Shown here in pieces: positions 28,370-37,074 of a stretch of 64,000 nucleotides of DNA. Source of the DNA: SZUA-442 sp963759175 (GTDB lineage: Bacteria; Actinomycetota; Acidimicrobiia; Spongiisociales; UBA5794); NCBI GenBank assembly GCA_963759175.1, contig CAVWXP010000019.1:104918-168917 (forward strand). The letters are read 5' to 3'. The first letter of the stretch is position 1; every line of letters starts with the position of its first letter. The notes beneath the pieces are model-generated. The model saw only the letters and a program-made list of their open reading frames with translations, was not told the DNA's origin and did no database searches. The translations under genes and the position numbers were made by a program.

Positions 28370-28651
28370 GTGCCGATCGATCGGGAGGTCCTCGAAGCCG
28401 TACGGGAGATGGATGAGCCGGAGCTCCGGCGACTGTTCATGCTCACCCGGGCCCGACTCGAGCGGAAGGGCCATGCGTTCCCGGAACTCGGTCCCGATGT
28501 GAAGATCCGCAAGCAGATGATCCGTTGCGGCAAGGAGTCCTGCACGACGTGCCCCCACGGGCCGTACGTGTATGCCTACTGGAGCGAGGACGGCAGACAG
28601 AGGTCGAAGTACCTGGGGCGCTACGACGACCTGCCGGAGGACGTCGAGTAG
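28370..28651 (+). CDS. DUF6788-like small protein
   Basis: 93 residues. An N-terminal helical part (EVLEAVREMDEPELRRLF) is followed by a compact CGKESCTTCPHGPYVY segment with three Cys and a His, and a C-terminal basic strand (RQRSKYLGRY). The Cys-rich RCGKxxCxxC...HGPY pattern matches the DUF6788 family seen with mobile or regulatory genes. A metal or nucleic-acid binding role is possible. GTG 28370 follows the DUF3499 stop directly. Confidence 0.7.
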   Translation: MPIDREVLEAVREMDEPELRRLFMLTRARLERKGHAFPELGPDVKIRKQMIRCGKESCTTCPHGPYVYAYWSEDGRQRSKYLGRYDDLPEDVE

Positions 28652-28683
28652 ACACGTAGCGCGCGCAATGCAATACTTTTAGT

Positions 28684-28702
28684 GGTCGCCTGGGCGGCGA
28701 CC
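28684..28702. repeat. 7-bp inverted repeat before small zinc-ribbon gene
   Basis: GGTCGCC (28684-28690) and GGCGACC (28696-28702) form a perfect stem with a 5-nt loop, 14 bases before the next start. An AT-rich stretch (ATACTTTTAGT) just upstream may hold a -10 element, which would place the hairpin in the 5' leader. Confidence 0.45.
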
Positions 28703-28716
28703 GACGAGGAGGGACC

Positions 28717-28908
28717 GTGAGGAAGGCACAAGGAGATGGTTTGACCTGCACGATGTGTGGGCAGTCGTCCGTGATCCAGATCGAGATGACGCTGCCCGAT
28801 GGCTCCGATGTCGTCTTCAATTCCTGCCACGTATGCGAAGCGAAGTGGTGGGACCGCGAAGGCGAACCCGTCCCCGTGGACGGAATCATCGACCTCGTCG
28901 CCGAGTAA
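28717..28908 (+). CDS. small zinc-ribbon protein
   Basis: 63 residues with two Cys pairs, CTMCG (about residues 11-14) and CHVCEAKWW (about 37-40), separated by an acidic beta segment, typical of a zinc ribbon. The start is GTG 28717, preceded by GAGGAGGGACC. It has its own leader with a hairpin and is not overlapped by neighbours, unlike most genes here. No enzymatic part is visible; a role as a transcription or translation accessory is a guess only. Confidence 0.72.
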   Translation: MRKAQGDGLTCTMCGQSSVIQIEMTLPDGSDVVFNSCHVCEAKWWDREGEPVPVDGIIDLVAE

Positions 28909-29036
28909 TACCCATGCGTCGCTCGGGACCCCTCGGGCAACCGGAGTGGAGGTCGCATCGTCGACCCCGCTGATCGCGGTCCCCGACGACATACACGGCC
29001 AACCACAAAGGGGCGAGCCGGTTACTCTTCGCCCTC

Positions 29037-31301
29037 GTGACCGCCGAGGCCCCCCCGATCGCACCGGACCAAGCCGCGCCGGTCCCGCCGCCTCCTCCCC
29101 CCGAGCCGGAGACGCGGGATCCGGTATCGGTGTGGATCGTTGCCGCACTCGTGGCGTTGCCGACGCTGCTCATCCTCCTGACCATGTCCGGCGTCCTCGG
29201 TCCGATCCTGCGCGATGGCCAGTCGCTGTGGCGCCTGCCGTACCTGCTCGTGGCGAATACGCCCACGGGAGGCGACATGGGCGCCCACGTCCTGCTGCCG
29301 AAGGTGCTCGCCGAGAGCGTCCTGCCGTCGGGGCGGATCATGGGCTGGAGCATGGACTGGTATGCCGGATTCCCCGTCCTGTACTTCTACTTCCCGCTCC
29401 CTGCGCTCACCACGGTGGGTCTCGACCTCGTCCTCCCATATGGGGTCGCCTTCAAGATCGTCACGATCGTCGGGCTGGTCGCCCTTCCGGTCTGCTCGTA
29501 CTTGTTGGCGCGGTTCCTGGGGTTCGCCCGCATCGTCGCAGCGGTCGCGGGTGTCGCCGGCTCGCTCATCGTGTTCATGGAGAGCTATTCGATCTTCGGC
29601 GCCAACATCAAGTCGTCGCTCGCCGGCATGTTCTCCTTCTCGTGGTCGTTCGCTCTCTCCGTCCTGTACGTCGGCCTCGTCGTCCGCAACTATCGGCAGG
29701 GTCGCCGGTTCACGCCGGTGGCCGGCGTGGTCCTCGGACTTGCGGCGCTCAGCCACATCATCGCCCCCATCGTGCTCGTCATCACGACGCTGCCCCTCGC
29801 CCTTGCACCGCTCGGCGCTGCCGTGACGCGGCGATCGAGCCTGGCGAATGCCCGTGACGGCGCCCTCGGCGTCTGGAGTTCGTGGGCGATCGGGTTCGGC
29901 GTTTCGGCATTCTGGTCGATGGCGCTTGGCGTCCGGGTCTTCCAGGGAATGACCTCGGACATGGGTTGGTCCCCGGTGCGCACCATCCTCGGGAACTACC
30001 AGAACCCCGGATCGCCGTTTCCCGGAGAGCTGATCCCGGTCCTCGCCATCGCCGTCATCGGCATCGTCTGGACGCTCGCCCGCCGTGACTCCGTCGGCAT
30101 CTTGTTGTGGATGACGCTGTGGCCTCTCGCTGGATACTTCATCATCGCCCGCTTCGAGTGGACCATCCTGTACAACGCCCGCCTCCTGCCGTACTGGTTC
30201 TTCGGTCTGCACGTGTTTGCGGGCCTCGCCATCGGCTTGAGCGCCGTCGCCATCGCCAGACGCTTCACCAACCGGCATCGGGCGACGGTCATCGCAGCGA
30301 CCGTCGCGGTGGTGGTGATGGTCGGTGCCACTGCCGTGTCGATGCACGACCTGCCGGGCTGGGTGAAATGGAACTTCGAGGGGTACGAGGGCAAGGATGC
30401 GTGGCCGGAGTACGAGAACCTCATGCAGACCGTCGAGGAACTCCCCGACGGAAGGATCATGTGGGAGGCCAACGGCGAGATGAACAAGTACGGGACACCC
30501 ATGGCCCTCATGCTGTTCCCGTTCTGGTCCGATGGCCACCCATCGATGGAGGGCCTCTACTTCGAGAGCTCGCTCACCACACCGTTCCACTTCCTCAATG
30601 CGGCCGAGGTGTCGGCACGGCCTTCGAATCCGGTCCGCGGCCTCCAGTACCGATCGCTCGACTTCGACAGGGCGACGAAGCACCTCGCCGTCTACGACGT
30701 CGCCTACTACGTGTCGTACACGGATGAAGCACGGGACGAGGCCGAGGCGTTCGGGCTCGAGGTCCTGGCGGAACCCGATCCGTGGACCGTGTTCGCCCTT
30801 CCCGATGCCGACCGTATCGAGGTCGCGACCAAGGAACCCGTCGTGTGGGCGGGTGACGCCGACTTCGTCGATGCGGCGCTCGAATGGTACGACGACGTCG
30901 ACAACCTCGACGCCTGGCTCGTCGAGGATGGACCTGCGGAGTGGCGACGGGTGACCAGCGTGGATGAGCGCCTCGTCGACCAGCGGCCGTACGACACGGG
31001 CGGAACCGCGACCGTGACGGTGTTCGAGGACCACGAGGTCGGGTTCACGACCGATGCCGTCGGCCTTCCCCACCTGGTGAAGGTGTCGTACTTCCCGAAC
31101 TGGGAGGTCGATGGCGCCGACGGCGTGTATCGCGTGGCACCCTCACTCATGCTGGTGGTGCCGACCCAATCGGAGGTAACACTTCAGTTTGCGTACACAT
31201 GGGTCGAAATCACTGGTGCGGCCCTGACGGCGGCGACGGTGGTCCTCCTCATCGTCGTGTCGGTCACGGCGATCGTGAGACGACGACGGGCATCGGTGTG
31301 A
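29037..31301 (+). CDS. GT-C-like polytopic membrane protein
   Basis: 754 residues. A Pro-rich cytoplasmic start is followed by about 12 membrane helices up to residue ~440, an extracytoplasmic beta-rich domain, and a last helix near the C-terminus. The first outer loop has GGDMGAHVLLP and GWSMDWYAGFPVLYFYFP, features of bacterial lipid-linked-sugar glycosyltransferases or '6-PTP synthase-related' membrane proteins, with acidic residues in the position used by GT-C enzymes. It probably transfers a sugar from a polyprenyl donor outside the membrane (inference). GTG 29037 is the start. The next gene overlaps by four bases. Confidence 0.8.
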   Translation: MTAEAPPIAPDQAAPVPPPPPPEPETRDPVSVWIVAALVALPTLLILLTMSGVLGPILRDGQSLWRLPYLLVANTPTGGDMGAHVLLPKVLAESVLPSGRIMGWSMDWYAGFPVLYFYFPLPALTTVGLDLVLPYGVAFKIVTIVGLVALPVCSYLLARFLGFARIVAAVAGVAGSLIVFMESYSIFGANIKSSLAGMFSFSWSFALSVLYVGLVVRNYRQGRRFTPVAGVVLGLAALSHIIAPIVLVITTLPLALAPLGAAVTRRSSLANARDGALGVWSSWAIGFGVSAFWSMALGVRVFQGMTSDMGWSPVRTILGNYQNPGSPFPGELIPVLAIAVIGIVWTLARRDSVGILLWMTLWPLAGYFIIARFEWTILYNARLLPYWFFGLHVFAGLAIGLSAVAIARRFTNRHRATVIAATVAVVVMVGATAVSMHDLPGWVKWNFEGYEGKDAWPEYENLMQTVEELPDGRIMWEANGEMNKYGTPMALMLFPFWSDGHPSMEGLYFESSLTTPFHFLNAAEVSARPSNPVRGLQYRSLDFDRATKHLAVYDVAYYVSYTDEARDEAEAFGLEVLAEPDPWTVFALPDADRIEVATKEPVVWAGDADFVDAALEWYDDVDNLDAWLVEDGPAEWRRVTSVDERLVDQRPYDTGGTATVTVFEDHEVGFTTDAVGLPHLVKVSYFPNWEVDGADGVYRVAPSLMLVVPTQSEVTLQFAYTWVEITGAALTAATVVLLIVVSVTAIVRRRRASV

Positions 31302-31765
31302 AGCAGTACCTCCAATCCTTCGCCAACAGGACATCCGCCATCCAGGCGGTGAAGGTCGCGGCCGTAGGCGTCCTCAACACCGTGGTGTCGTTCGCCCTGT
31401 TCAACCTGTTCCTCGCCCTCGGGATGGCATGGTTCCCGTCCGTGTCGCTGTCGTTCGCGATCACCACGTTCATGTCGTACGTCGTGAATCGATATTGGAC
31501 GTTCGATCTGCGAGACGGCAAGGTCTCGGGCTCCGAGACCTTGTCATTCTTCGGTGTCAACCTGGTGGCCTACCTCGCAACCGTCGGGATCATGTGGTTC
31601 GCCGAGACCGTATTCGGTCCACTCGGCACCGCCGGCTACAACGCGGCAATGCTCGCGGCCGCCGGATTGTTGATCCTGCCCAAGCTCGCCGGGTATCGCG
31701 ACATCGTCTTCTCGAAGGCTCTCGCACAGCCCGATACACCGGCCGTCGTCGCGATCCAGGACTGA
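31298..31765 (+). CDS. GtrA family membrane protein
   Basis: 155 residues with four membrane helices in the GtrA pattern (VGVLNTVVSFALFN ... SYVVNRYWTFD). GtrA-like proteins are thought to flip or deliver undecaprenyl/decaprenyl-phosphate-linked sugars for surface glycosylation; mycobacterial Rv3789 has been linked to arabinogalactan assembly. The true start is GTG 31298, overlapping the previous stop. It is coupled to the GT-C-like gene, fitting a donor-delivery role. Confidence 0.9.
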   Translation: MKQYLQSFANRTSAIQAVKVAAVGVLNTVVSFALFNLFLALGMAWFPSVSLSFAITTFMSYVVNRYWTFDLRDGKVSGSETLSFFGVNLVAYLATVGIMWFAETVFGPLGTAGYNAAMLAAAGLLILPKLAGYRDIVFSKALAQPDTPAVVAIQD

Positions 31766-31822
31766 CCCATCACCGATACGGTCGGGCGGCTGACGCCCTC
31801 GATCCGGATCCCGGCTCTCGGC

Positions 31823-32548
31823 TCATTCCCCGGTCGGGGTTCCTCTCGCGAGCGACCGACGAATGCGCCAGACACCCCTGAGCGTTCTCGGTACGCGTTT
31901 GATGACGCTCGAGTTCGTGTCGCGTAGTTCCTCGACATGTGCCGGGAGCTCAGCGATGCGGTAGCCGGCGCGCTCGGCCCGCACGACCAGCTCGGTGTCG
32001 AAGAGGTCGACGGTGGAGATCACATGGGGGGCGACGTCCGCCACGACGGATCGGCGGACGAGCTTCATGCCATGGGTGTCGCTCACGCCTGATCCGAGGG
32101 CGAATCGCAGGATCTGGTTGAACGTCCATGTCGCGGCACGGCGGGTCACGCCCCGTTCGTCCTCGGCTCCCTCCACACGCTTGGAGGCGAGGACGATGTC
32201 GGCCTCGTCGGCGAGGACCAACGCCTCGTTGAGGAAGGACGCGGAGAAGTAGTCGATATCGAAGTTCACCACCCATTCGCTCGATGCCGCGAGGAACCCG
32301 TCGCGCATGGCTGCGCCGTAGTCGGGGGTCGCGAGCTCGAGGAGGTCGAGGTCGGAGTGGTCGTTCATGGCCGCGCGCACGAGGTCGGCGGTGTCGTCGG
32401 TGGAACCGTTCTCGGCCACCAGGATCCGCACGTGGGCATCGACCTTCGCCATCTCGTCGAAGAGCAGGGGGAGGGCGGTCGGTAGGTAGTCAGCCTCGTT
32501 GTGGACAGGGATGACGACCGTGACGTCGGGAAGGGGGGCGTCGGTCAT
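31823..32548 (-). CDS. family 2 glycosyltransferase (polyprenyl-phosphate sugar synthase-like)
   Basis: 241 residues, soluble, with GT-A fold motifs VVIPVHNEADYLP at the N-terminus, AENGSTDDT, and the metal motif DID in VNFDIDYFS. It resembles dolichol-phosphate-mannose synthases that charge a polyprenyl phosphate with a sugar from a nucleotide donor at the inner membrane face. No membrane helices are seen. An upstream Met exists, but ATG 32548 gives MTDAPLPDVTV, the family start. It is divergent from manB, and its position after GtrA suggests the same glycan pathway. Confidence 0.88.
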   Translation of the reverse strand: MTDAPLPDVTVVIPVHNEADYLPTALPLLFDEMAKVDAHVRILVAENGSTDDTADLVRAAMNDHSDLDLLELATPDYGAAMRDGFLAASSEWVVNFDIDYFSASFLNEALVLADEADIVLASKRVEGAEDERGVTRRAATWTFNQILRFALGSGVSDTHGMKLVRRSVVADVAPHVISTVDLFDTELVVRAERAGYRIAELPAHVEELRDTNSSVIKRVPRTLRGVWRIRRSLARGTPTGE

Positions 32549-32616
32549 GCGGGCGCGAGTGTAGGGAGCTGCGCACCCGAGCACTCGGGGCGCGGAGGGA
32601 ACGTAGACTCGCCGGC

Positions 32617-33951
32617 ATGGATCTCTCGGGCATCATCAAGGCATACGACGTACGCGGCATCGTCCCTGACGAGTTCGACGAGGACATCGCACGCCGCATC
32701 GGCGCGGCCTTCGCCGAATTCGTAGACTCCGATGAGGTGATCGTCGGCCACGACTGCCGCCTCTCGTCGCCCGCGATCCGCGAGGCACTCATCGATGGCA
32801 TCACGGGCCAGGGCACCGATGTCCGGTCCATCGGGGAGATCCCCACCGACCTGCTCTACTACGCATCGGGGGCCCTCTCGCTTCCCGGGGTCGTCATCAC
32901 CGCCTCGCACAATCCGCCCCAATACAACGGCCTCAAGTTCTGCCAGCCCGCCGCCGCACCCATCGGGCAGGAAACCGGTCTCGCTGACATCCGAGCCATG
33001 GCCGAGACCGGGGTGACGCCGGCCGCCGTCCGCGGCGTCGTCAGGGACGAGGACCTCATCGCCGGGTATGTCGATCACGTGATCGAGGTCACCCGAGCCG
33101 ACGGCATCGCCGGTATGCGGGTGGCTGCCGACGGCGGCAACGGCATGGCTGGAGCCGTGTTGCCCCAGGTCTTCGAAAGGCTCGATGCCGAGCTCCTCCC
33201 GCTGTACCTCGAGCCCGACGGCACCTTCCCCAATCATCCGGCGGACCCCCTTCGGCCCGAGAACCTCGCGGACCTCACGCATCTGGTGCTCGAGGAGCGG
33301 CCAGACATCGGCGTCGCCTTCGATGGCGACGCCGATCGGGCGTTCTTCATCGATGACCGGGGCGTGTCGCTGCCCGGGAGCACGACGACGGCGATCATCG
33401 CCGACTGGTTCCTCGAGCAGCAGCCCGGTAGCGCGATCGTGCACAACCTGATCTGCTCGCGTGCGGTTCCCGAGATCGTCGAGGCATCGGGCGGCATCGC
33501 CATCCGCACCAAGGTGGGTCATTCGTTCATCAAACAGGTGATGGCCGACACCGGAGCAGTGTTCGGCGGCGAGCACTCGGGCCACTACTACTTCAAGGAC
33601 AACTTCCGCGCCGACAGCGGCGTCATGGCGATGCTCGTGCTGATGCGGGTGCTCTCCGACGCCGGGGTTCCGTTGTCCGAGCTCCGCTCGACATACGAGC
33701 CGTACGCTCAGTCCGGCGAGATCAACTTCCGGGTGAAGGACACGGCGCGTGCCGATGCGGCCGTCGAGCGTGCCTTCGTCGGCAGTCCATCCGATCGACT
33801 CGACGGCCTGACCGTCGACCTTGGGGACCGCTGGTTCAACCTGCGCCCATCGAACACCGAACCCGTCCTCCGACTCAACGTCGAGGGTCCAGACGATGAG
33901 GCCGTCGAGGAGCTCGTGACCGAGATCTCAGACATCATCAAGGAGGCCTAG
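32617..33951 (+). CDS. manB: phosphomannomutase/phosphoglucomutase
   Basis: 444 residues of the alpha-D-phosphohexomutase superfamily, interconverting hexose 6- and 1-phosphates (mannose for GDP-mannose, possibly glucose). Seen are the phosphoserine loop ITASHNPPQYNG, metal loop FDGDADR, substrate loop GGEHSGHYYF and phosphate-binding RPSNTEPVLRLNVE. The position next to F420 genes, DUF3499 and sahH is the same neighbourhood as mycobacterial manB (Rv3257c). It is divergent from the GT2 gene and followed at once by the Trm112 gene. Confidence 0.95.
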   Translation: MDLSGIIKAYDVRGIVPDEFDEDIARRIGAAFAEFVDSDEVIVGHDCRLSSPAIREALIDGITGQGTDVRSIGEIPTDLLYYASGALSLPGVVITASHNPPQYNGLKFCQPAAAPIGQETGLADIRAMAETGVTPAAVRGVVRDEDLIAGYVDHVIEVTRADGIAGMRVAADGGNGMAGAVLPQVFERLDAELLPLYLEPDGTFPNHPADPLRPENLADLTHLVLEERPDIGVAFDGDADRAFFIDDRGVSLPGSTTTAIIADWFLEQQPGSAIVHNLICSRAVPEIVEASGGIAIRTKVGHSFIKQVMADTGAVFGGEHSGHYYFKDNFRADSGVMAMLVLMRVLSDAGVPLSELRSTYEPYAQSGEINFRVKDTARADAAVERAFVGSPSDRLDGLTVDLGDRWFNLRPSNTEPVLRLNVEGPDDEAVEELVTEISDIIKEA

Positions 33952-34137
33952 GTGACCAACGACGACACCCTCGTTCCGCCCGAACTCCTCGCGATCATGC
34001 AGTGCCCGGCGTGCACCGGGGACCTCGCAGAGCGGCCGGACCCGCCGGCACTCGTCTGCGCGTCGTGCGGCCGTGCCTACCCCGTGCGTGACGGCATACC
34101 GGTGATGCTCGTCGACGAGGCCGAGGGCGTCGAGTAG
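33952..34137 (+). CDS. Trm112 family protein
   Basis: 61 residues with a zinc ribbon, CPAC (about 19-22) and CASC (about 37-40), and the family ending AYPVRDGIPVML. Trm112-like proteins activate methyltransferases in eukaryotes and archaea. In actinomycetes they sit by manB, with unknown partners. GTG 33952 begins right after the manB stop TAG, so translation is likely coupled. Confidence 0.9.
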   Translation: MTNDDTLVPPELLAIMQCPACTGDLAERPDPPALVCASCGRAYPVRDGIPVMLVDEAEGVE

Positions 34138-34170
34138 GCGCTCGGCGGGGGACCCGGATCCGTCTCCCGG

Positions 34171-35187
34171 TCAGGCCTCGGATTCGAACAGGAACCCACC
34201 TGCTCCGAGGTCCTCGATGGACGTGACCGATCCAGCGGGCGGCGCTTCGATGCTCACGTCCCCGTTGATGTCGAACATGTCGTATTGGATCGTCATCTCC
34301 TCGAAGCCCTCGCCCTCGGGGGCGGTGACGGTCGACCCGTCGACCGAGAAGACCAGCCGAACCAGGTGCCCGTCTTCCGAGATCCACAGGTCGAGGGGGA
34401 TCACGCCGTCGGCGAACAGGCCCGAGGCCTCGAACTCCGTACGTTCATCGGGGGTCATCTCGGCGACCATCCTCGCCGCATCGAAGGTCACGCGATAGTG
34501 CGTGGCGTCGACACCGTTGACCCGCTCGACGCCGAGGTCCTCGACCGTGGCGTCTGCTCCGTCGTAGGCATCGAGGAGCTCATGGGGGTCAGACGGCATG
34601 TTCTCGAAGCCCGAGGAGAACTCAGCCCCCTGCTCGGGCGCCATCGACACCCATTCGGTGTCGGCACCGACCATTTCCGTCAGGAGCGGGAACCTCACGT
34701 AGCCCATGTCGCCGACCTGGCGGAACTCGAGCTCACCGAACAGCCCTCCCGCCCACGCCGCCATCGGATCGTCGGGATCGGCGGGGAAGGCGTCTGCGAG
34801 TGAGGAGAAGTCCATGCTGAACGAGCTGTCTCCGGTGGCTGCGTCGAAGGCCGTTGCGAAGGTGATCTCGGCGTCCACCGGTCCGACCTGGGGATCGATG
34901 CCCTTGATGGCGATGCTGCCCTCCACCCGGGCCGAGGTGATCCTCGAGGTCGCCTCGAGGGAGGCCACGAGCTCAGCGAACTCCCTTGTGGGCGCATCCT
35001 TCGTCGCGTCGGTGGTGGCGGTCGTCGTGGTCGATGCCGCTGCTGCCGTCGTGGTGGTCGCATCCTCGACGGTCGTCGTGCTCGAGACAGGCGACTGCGT
35101 GGTGGTCACGTCGCCGCCGACCTCGCCCTCGGCGCAGGCGGCGGCGACCATTCCGATCGCAAGCAGGATGATGGCAAGTCTCTTCAC
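34171..35187 (-). CDS. lipoprotein, LolA/LppX-like
   Basis: 338 residues. A lipoprotein signal with lipobox VAAAC places Cys18 as the lipid anchor. A Thr-rich linker (many Thr, about residues 25-55) follows, then a beta-rich domain that resembles LppX/LprG or LolA folds (alternating strands such as ARVEGSIAIKG, THYRVTFDAARM). Such proteins carry lipids or lipoglycans at the outer membrane face. The start is GTG 35187 after AGGAGTG; the ATG at 35223 would spoil the signal. The family call is based on pattern and is tentative. Confidence 0.72.
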   Translation of the reverse strand: MKRLAIILLAIGMVAAACAEGEVGGDVTTTQSPVSSTTTVEDATTTTAAAASTTTTATTDATKDAPTREFAELVASLEATSRITSARVEGSIAIKGIDPQVGPVDAEITFATAFDAATGDSSFSMDFSSLADAFPADPDDPMAAWAGGLFGELEFRQVGDMGYVRFPLLTEMVGADTEWVSMAPEQGAEFSSGFENMPSDPHELLDAYDGADATVEDLGVERVNGVDATHYRVTFDAARMVAEMTPDERTEFEASGLFADGVIPLDLWISEDGHLVRLVFSVDGSTVTAPEGEGFEEMTIQYDMFDINGDVSIEAPPAGSVTSIEDLGAGGFLFESEA

Positions 35188-35285
35188 GGCACACACTCCT
35201 CGGGTTCCCGTGTGTATCGGCATCGCTCAGGCAGGAGTTGAATGCTCCATGCTTCCGTGGACGTGCGCTGGGTTGTCCCCGGCGT

Positions 35286-35633
35286 TCACGCCCTGTGGTA
35301 ATCGTCCTCCAAACGCACCACGTCGTCCAGCTCAGGTGTGGACACCTCGATGATCTCGACGTCCCCATCGGCTGGCGCCTCGAAGCGATGGATGCGTCCT
35401 GCAGGGATGTCTGCTGAGGCGCCCACAACGAGCCGTTCCGTCGTTGCGTCCTCACCGCGTCCGAGGTGGAGGATGAGTTCGCCGGACACCACGAGCACGG
35501 ATTCGTGCTTGTCATCGTGATACTGCAGGCTCAGCCGCTTGCCGGCGTCGATGTGGATCACCTTGCCCGCATACCTATCGGTATGCGTCCACAGCAGCTC
35601 GTACCCCCACGGCTTGTCGATCCTCGTCGTCAT
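35286..35633 (-). CDS. cupin (mannose-6-phosphate isomerase-like)
   Basis: 115 residues with the jelly-roll cupin fold of type II phosphomannose isomerases: KPWGYELLW at the N-terminus, SLQYHDDKHESVLV (two metal His and Glu), ADIPAGRIHRFE (third His). It may interconvert fructose 6-phosphate and mannose 6-phosphate, feeding manB, or only bind a sugar. A long open frame upstream on this strand is a shadow of the sahH and comF genes; ATG 35633 is the true start. It is divergent from sahH with ~93 bases between. Confidence 0.85.
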   Translation of the reverse strand: MTTRIDKPWGYELLWTHTDRYAGKVIHIDAGKRLSLQYHDDKHESVLVVSGELILHLGRGEDATTERLVVGASADIPAGRIHRFEAPADGDVEIIEVSTPELDDVVRLEDDYHRA

Positions 35634-35726
35634 GTCGACAGCGTAGAACGATGTCGGGCCGTCGGAGGTCAGGCAGCTGCGATCGCGTCGATGCCTACCA
35701 TCGGTGACCCGCATCGAAGGACTGGA

Positions 35727-36974
35727 ATGAACTACGACATCGCGCACATCGGCCTCTCCGAACAGGGGCACCTCAGGATCGAATGGGCGGCTCGTAGGAT
35801 GCCCGTCCTCGCCGCGCTCAAGGCCCGTTTCGAACAGGAGAAACCGCTCGAGGGTTACCGGATCGCAGCATGCATGCATGTCACCACCGAAACGGCGAAC
35901 CTGATGCTGACACTCGTGGCAGGGGGAGCCGAGGTTGCGTTGTGTGCCTCGAATCCGCTCTCGACGCAGGACGACGTGGCGGCCGCGCTCGTCGATGCGG
36001 GCATCCCGGTCTACGCCGTGCGTGGCGAGGATGCAGCGACCTTCTACGACCACATCAACGCGGTGCTCGACACGGAACCCCATTTGATCTTCGACGACGG
36101 TGCGGATATGACGACGGTCCTCCATCGTGAACGCAGCTCCCAGCCGATCATCGCCGGCATGGAGGAGACGACGACGGGCGTCATCCGACTCAAGGCCATG
36201 GCAGAGGACGGTGTGCTGCGCTTCCCCGTGGTCGCCGTCAACGACTCGGACACCAAGCACCTCTTCGACAATCGCCACGGAACGGGTCAGTCGTCCCTCG
36301 ACGGGATCCTTCGGGCGGCGAACATCCTGTTCGCCGGCCGGCGCGTCGTCGTCGCCGGATACGGGGACTGCGGATGGGGGATCGCGACTCGGGCCAAGGG
36401 CCTCGGATCCGATGTGATCGTCGTCGAGGTCGACCCGATCCGTGCGGTGGCTGCCGCGATGGAGGGTCACCGGGTGCTGTCGAGCCACGAGGCCGCCGAG
36501 GTCGGAGACGTCTTCATCACCGCGACCGGCAACATCCACGTGTTCCGCGCCGAGCACTTCGCCGTGATGCCGGACAACGCCATCATCGCCAACGCCGGCC
36601 ACTTCGACGTGGAGCTCGACCTGAGCGCCCTCGACGACATGGCGGTGTCGCGCAGGGTCCTCAGGGACAACCTCGAGGAGTTCACGTTGCCGAGCGGTAA
36701 TCGCATCCTCGTCGTGGCCGAGGGGAGGCTGGTCAACCTCGGTGCAGCCGAGGGGCATCCGGCGGACGTGATGGACATGTCGTTCTCGGACCAGGCGATC
36801 GCCGCCGAGTGGATCATCCGCAACGCCGACACCCTCGAGCCGAAGGTGTATCGCCTGCCCGATGAACTCGACGCCGAGGTTGCTCGCCTCAAGCTCGAGG
36901 CGATGGGCGGTTCGCTCGAGATCCTCACCGATGAACAGGTGGCCTACCTGTCGTCCTGGGAGCACGGGACCTGA
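35727..36974 (+). CDS. ahcY: S-adenosylhomocysteine hydrolase (short form)
   Basis: The enzyme splits S-adenosylhomocysteine into adenosine and homocysteine in the methyl cycle, using tightly bound NAD. The protein has 415 residues, with FDDGADMTTVLH, EETTTGVIRL (catalytic Glu), VNDSDTKHLFDNRHG (Lys, Asp, Asn) and the NAD loop VAGYGDCGWG. It lacks the ~40-residue insertion and the YRY C-terminus of the common bacterial form and ends YLSSWEHGT, like archaeal or Thermotoga enzymes. Some of these prefer S-inosylhomocysteine, so the true substrate may differ. ATG 35727 follows GAAGGA. Confidence 0.9.
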   Translation: MNYDIAHIGLSEQGHLRIEWAARRMPVLAALKARFEQEKPLEGYRIAACMHVTTETANLMLTLVAGGAEVALCASNPLSTQDDVAAALVDAGIPVYAVRGEDAATFYDHINAVLDTEPHLIFDDGADMTTVLHRERSSQPIIAGMEETTTGVIRLKAMAEDGVLRFPVVAVNDSDTKHLFDNRHGTGQSSLDGILRAANILFAGRRVVVAGYGDCGWGIATRAKGLGSDVIVVEVDPIRAVAAAMEGHRVLSSHEAAEVGDVFITATGNIHVFRAEHFAVMPDNAIIANAGHFDVELDLSALDDMAVSRRVLRDNLEEFTLPSGNRILVVAEGRLVNLGAAEGHPADVMDMSFSDQAIAAEWIIRNADTLEPKVYRLPDELDAEVARLKLEAMGGSLEILTDEQVAYLSSWEHGT

Positions 36975-37074
36975 CTTCGTTCCAACGGTCGACACCCCCT
37001 TCGCCACCGTCGAGGCTGTTCGGTATGGCAACGGCGGGCAGGTGCGTGTCACATCCGATCGATACGGTCGTGGC

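Noticed and set aside
29022..31073. 683-codon minus-strand open frame opposite the GT-C-like gene
   Set aside because: Very charged (Arg/Asp/Glu/His) antisense frame of a hydrophobic membrane protein; typical artefact.
35634..35726. SAH riboswitch upstream of the S-adenosylhomocysteine hydrolase
   Set aside because: I could not find the conserved core segments of the known SAH riboswitch in this 93-base gap.
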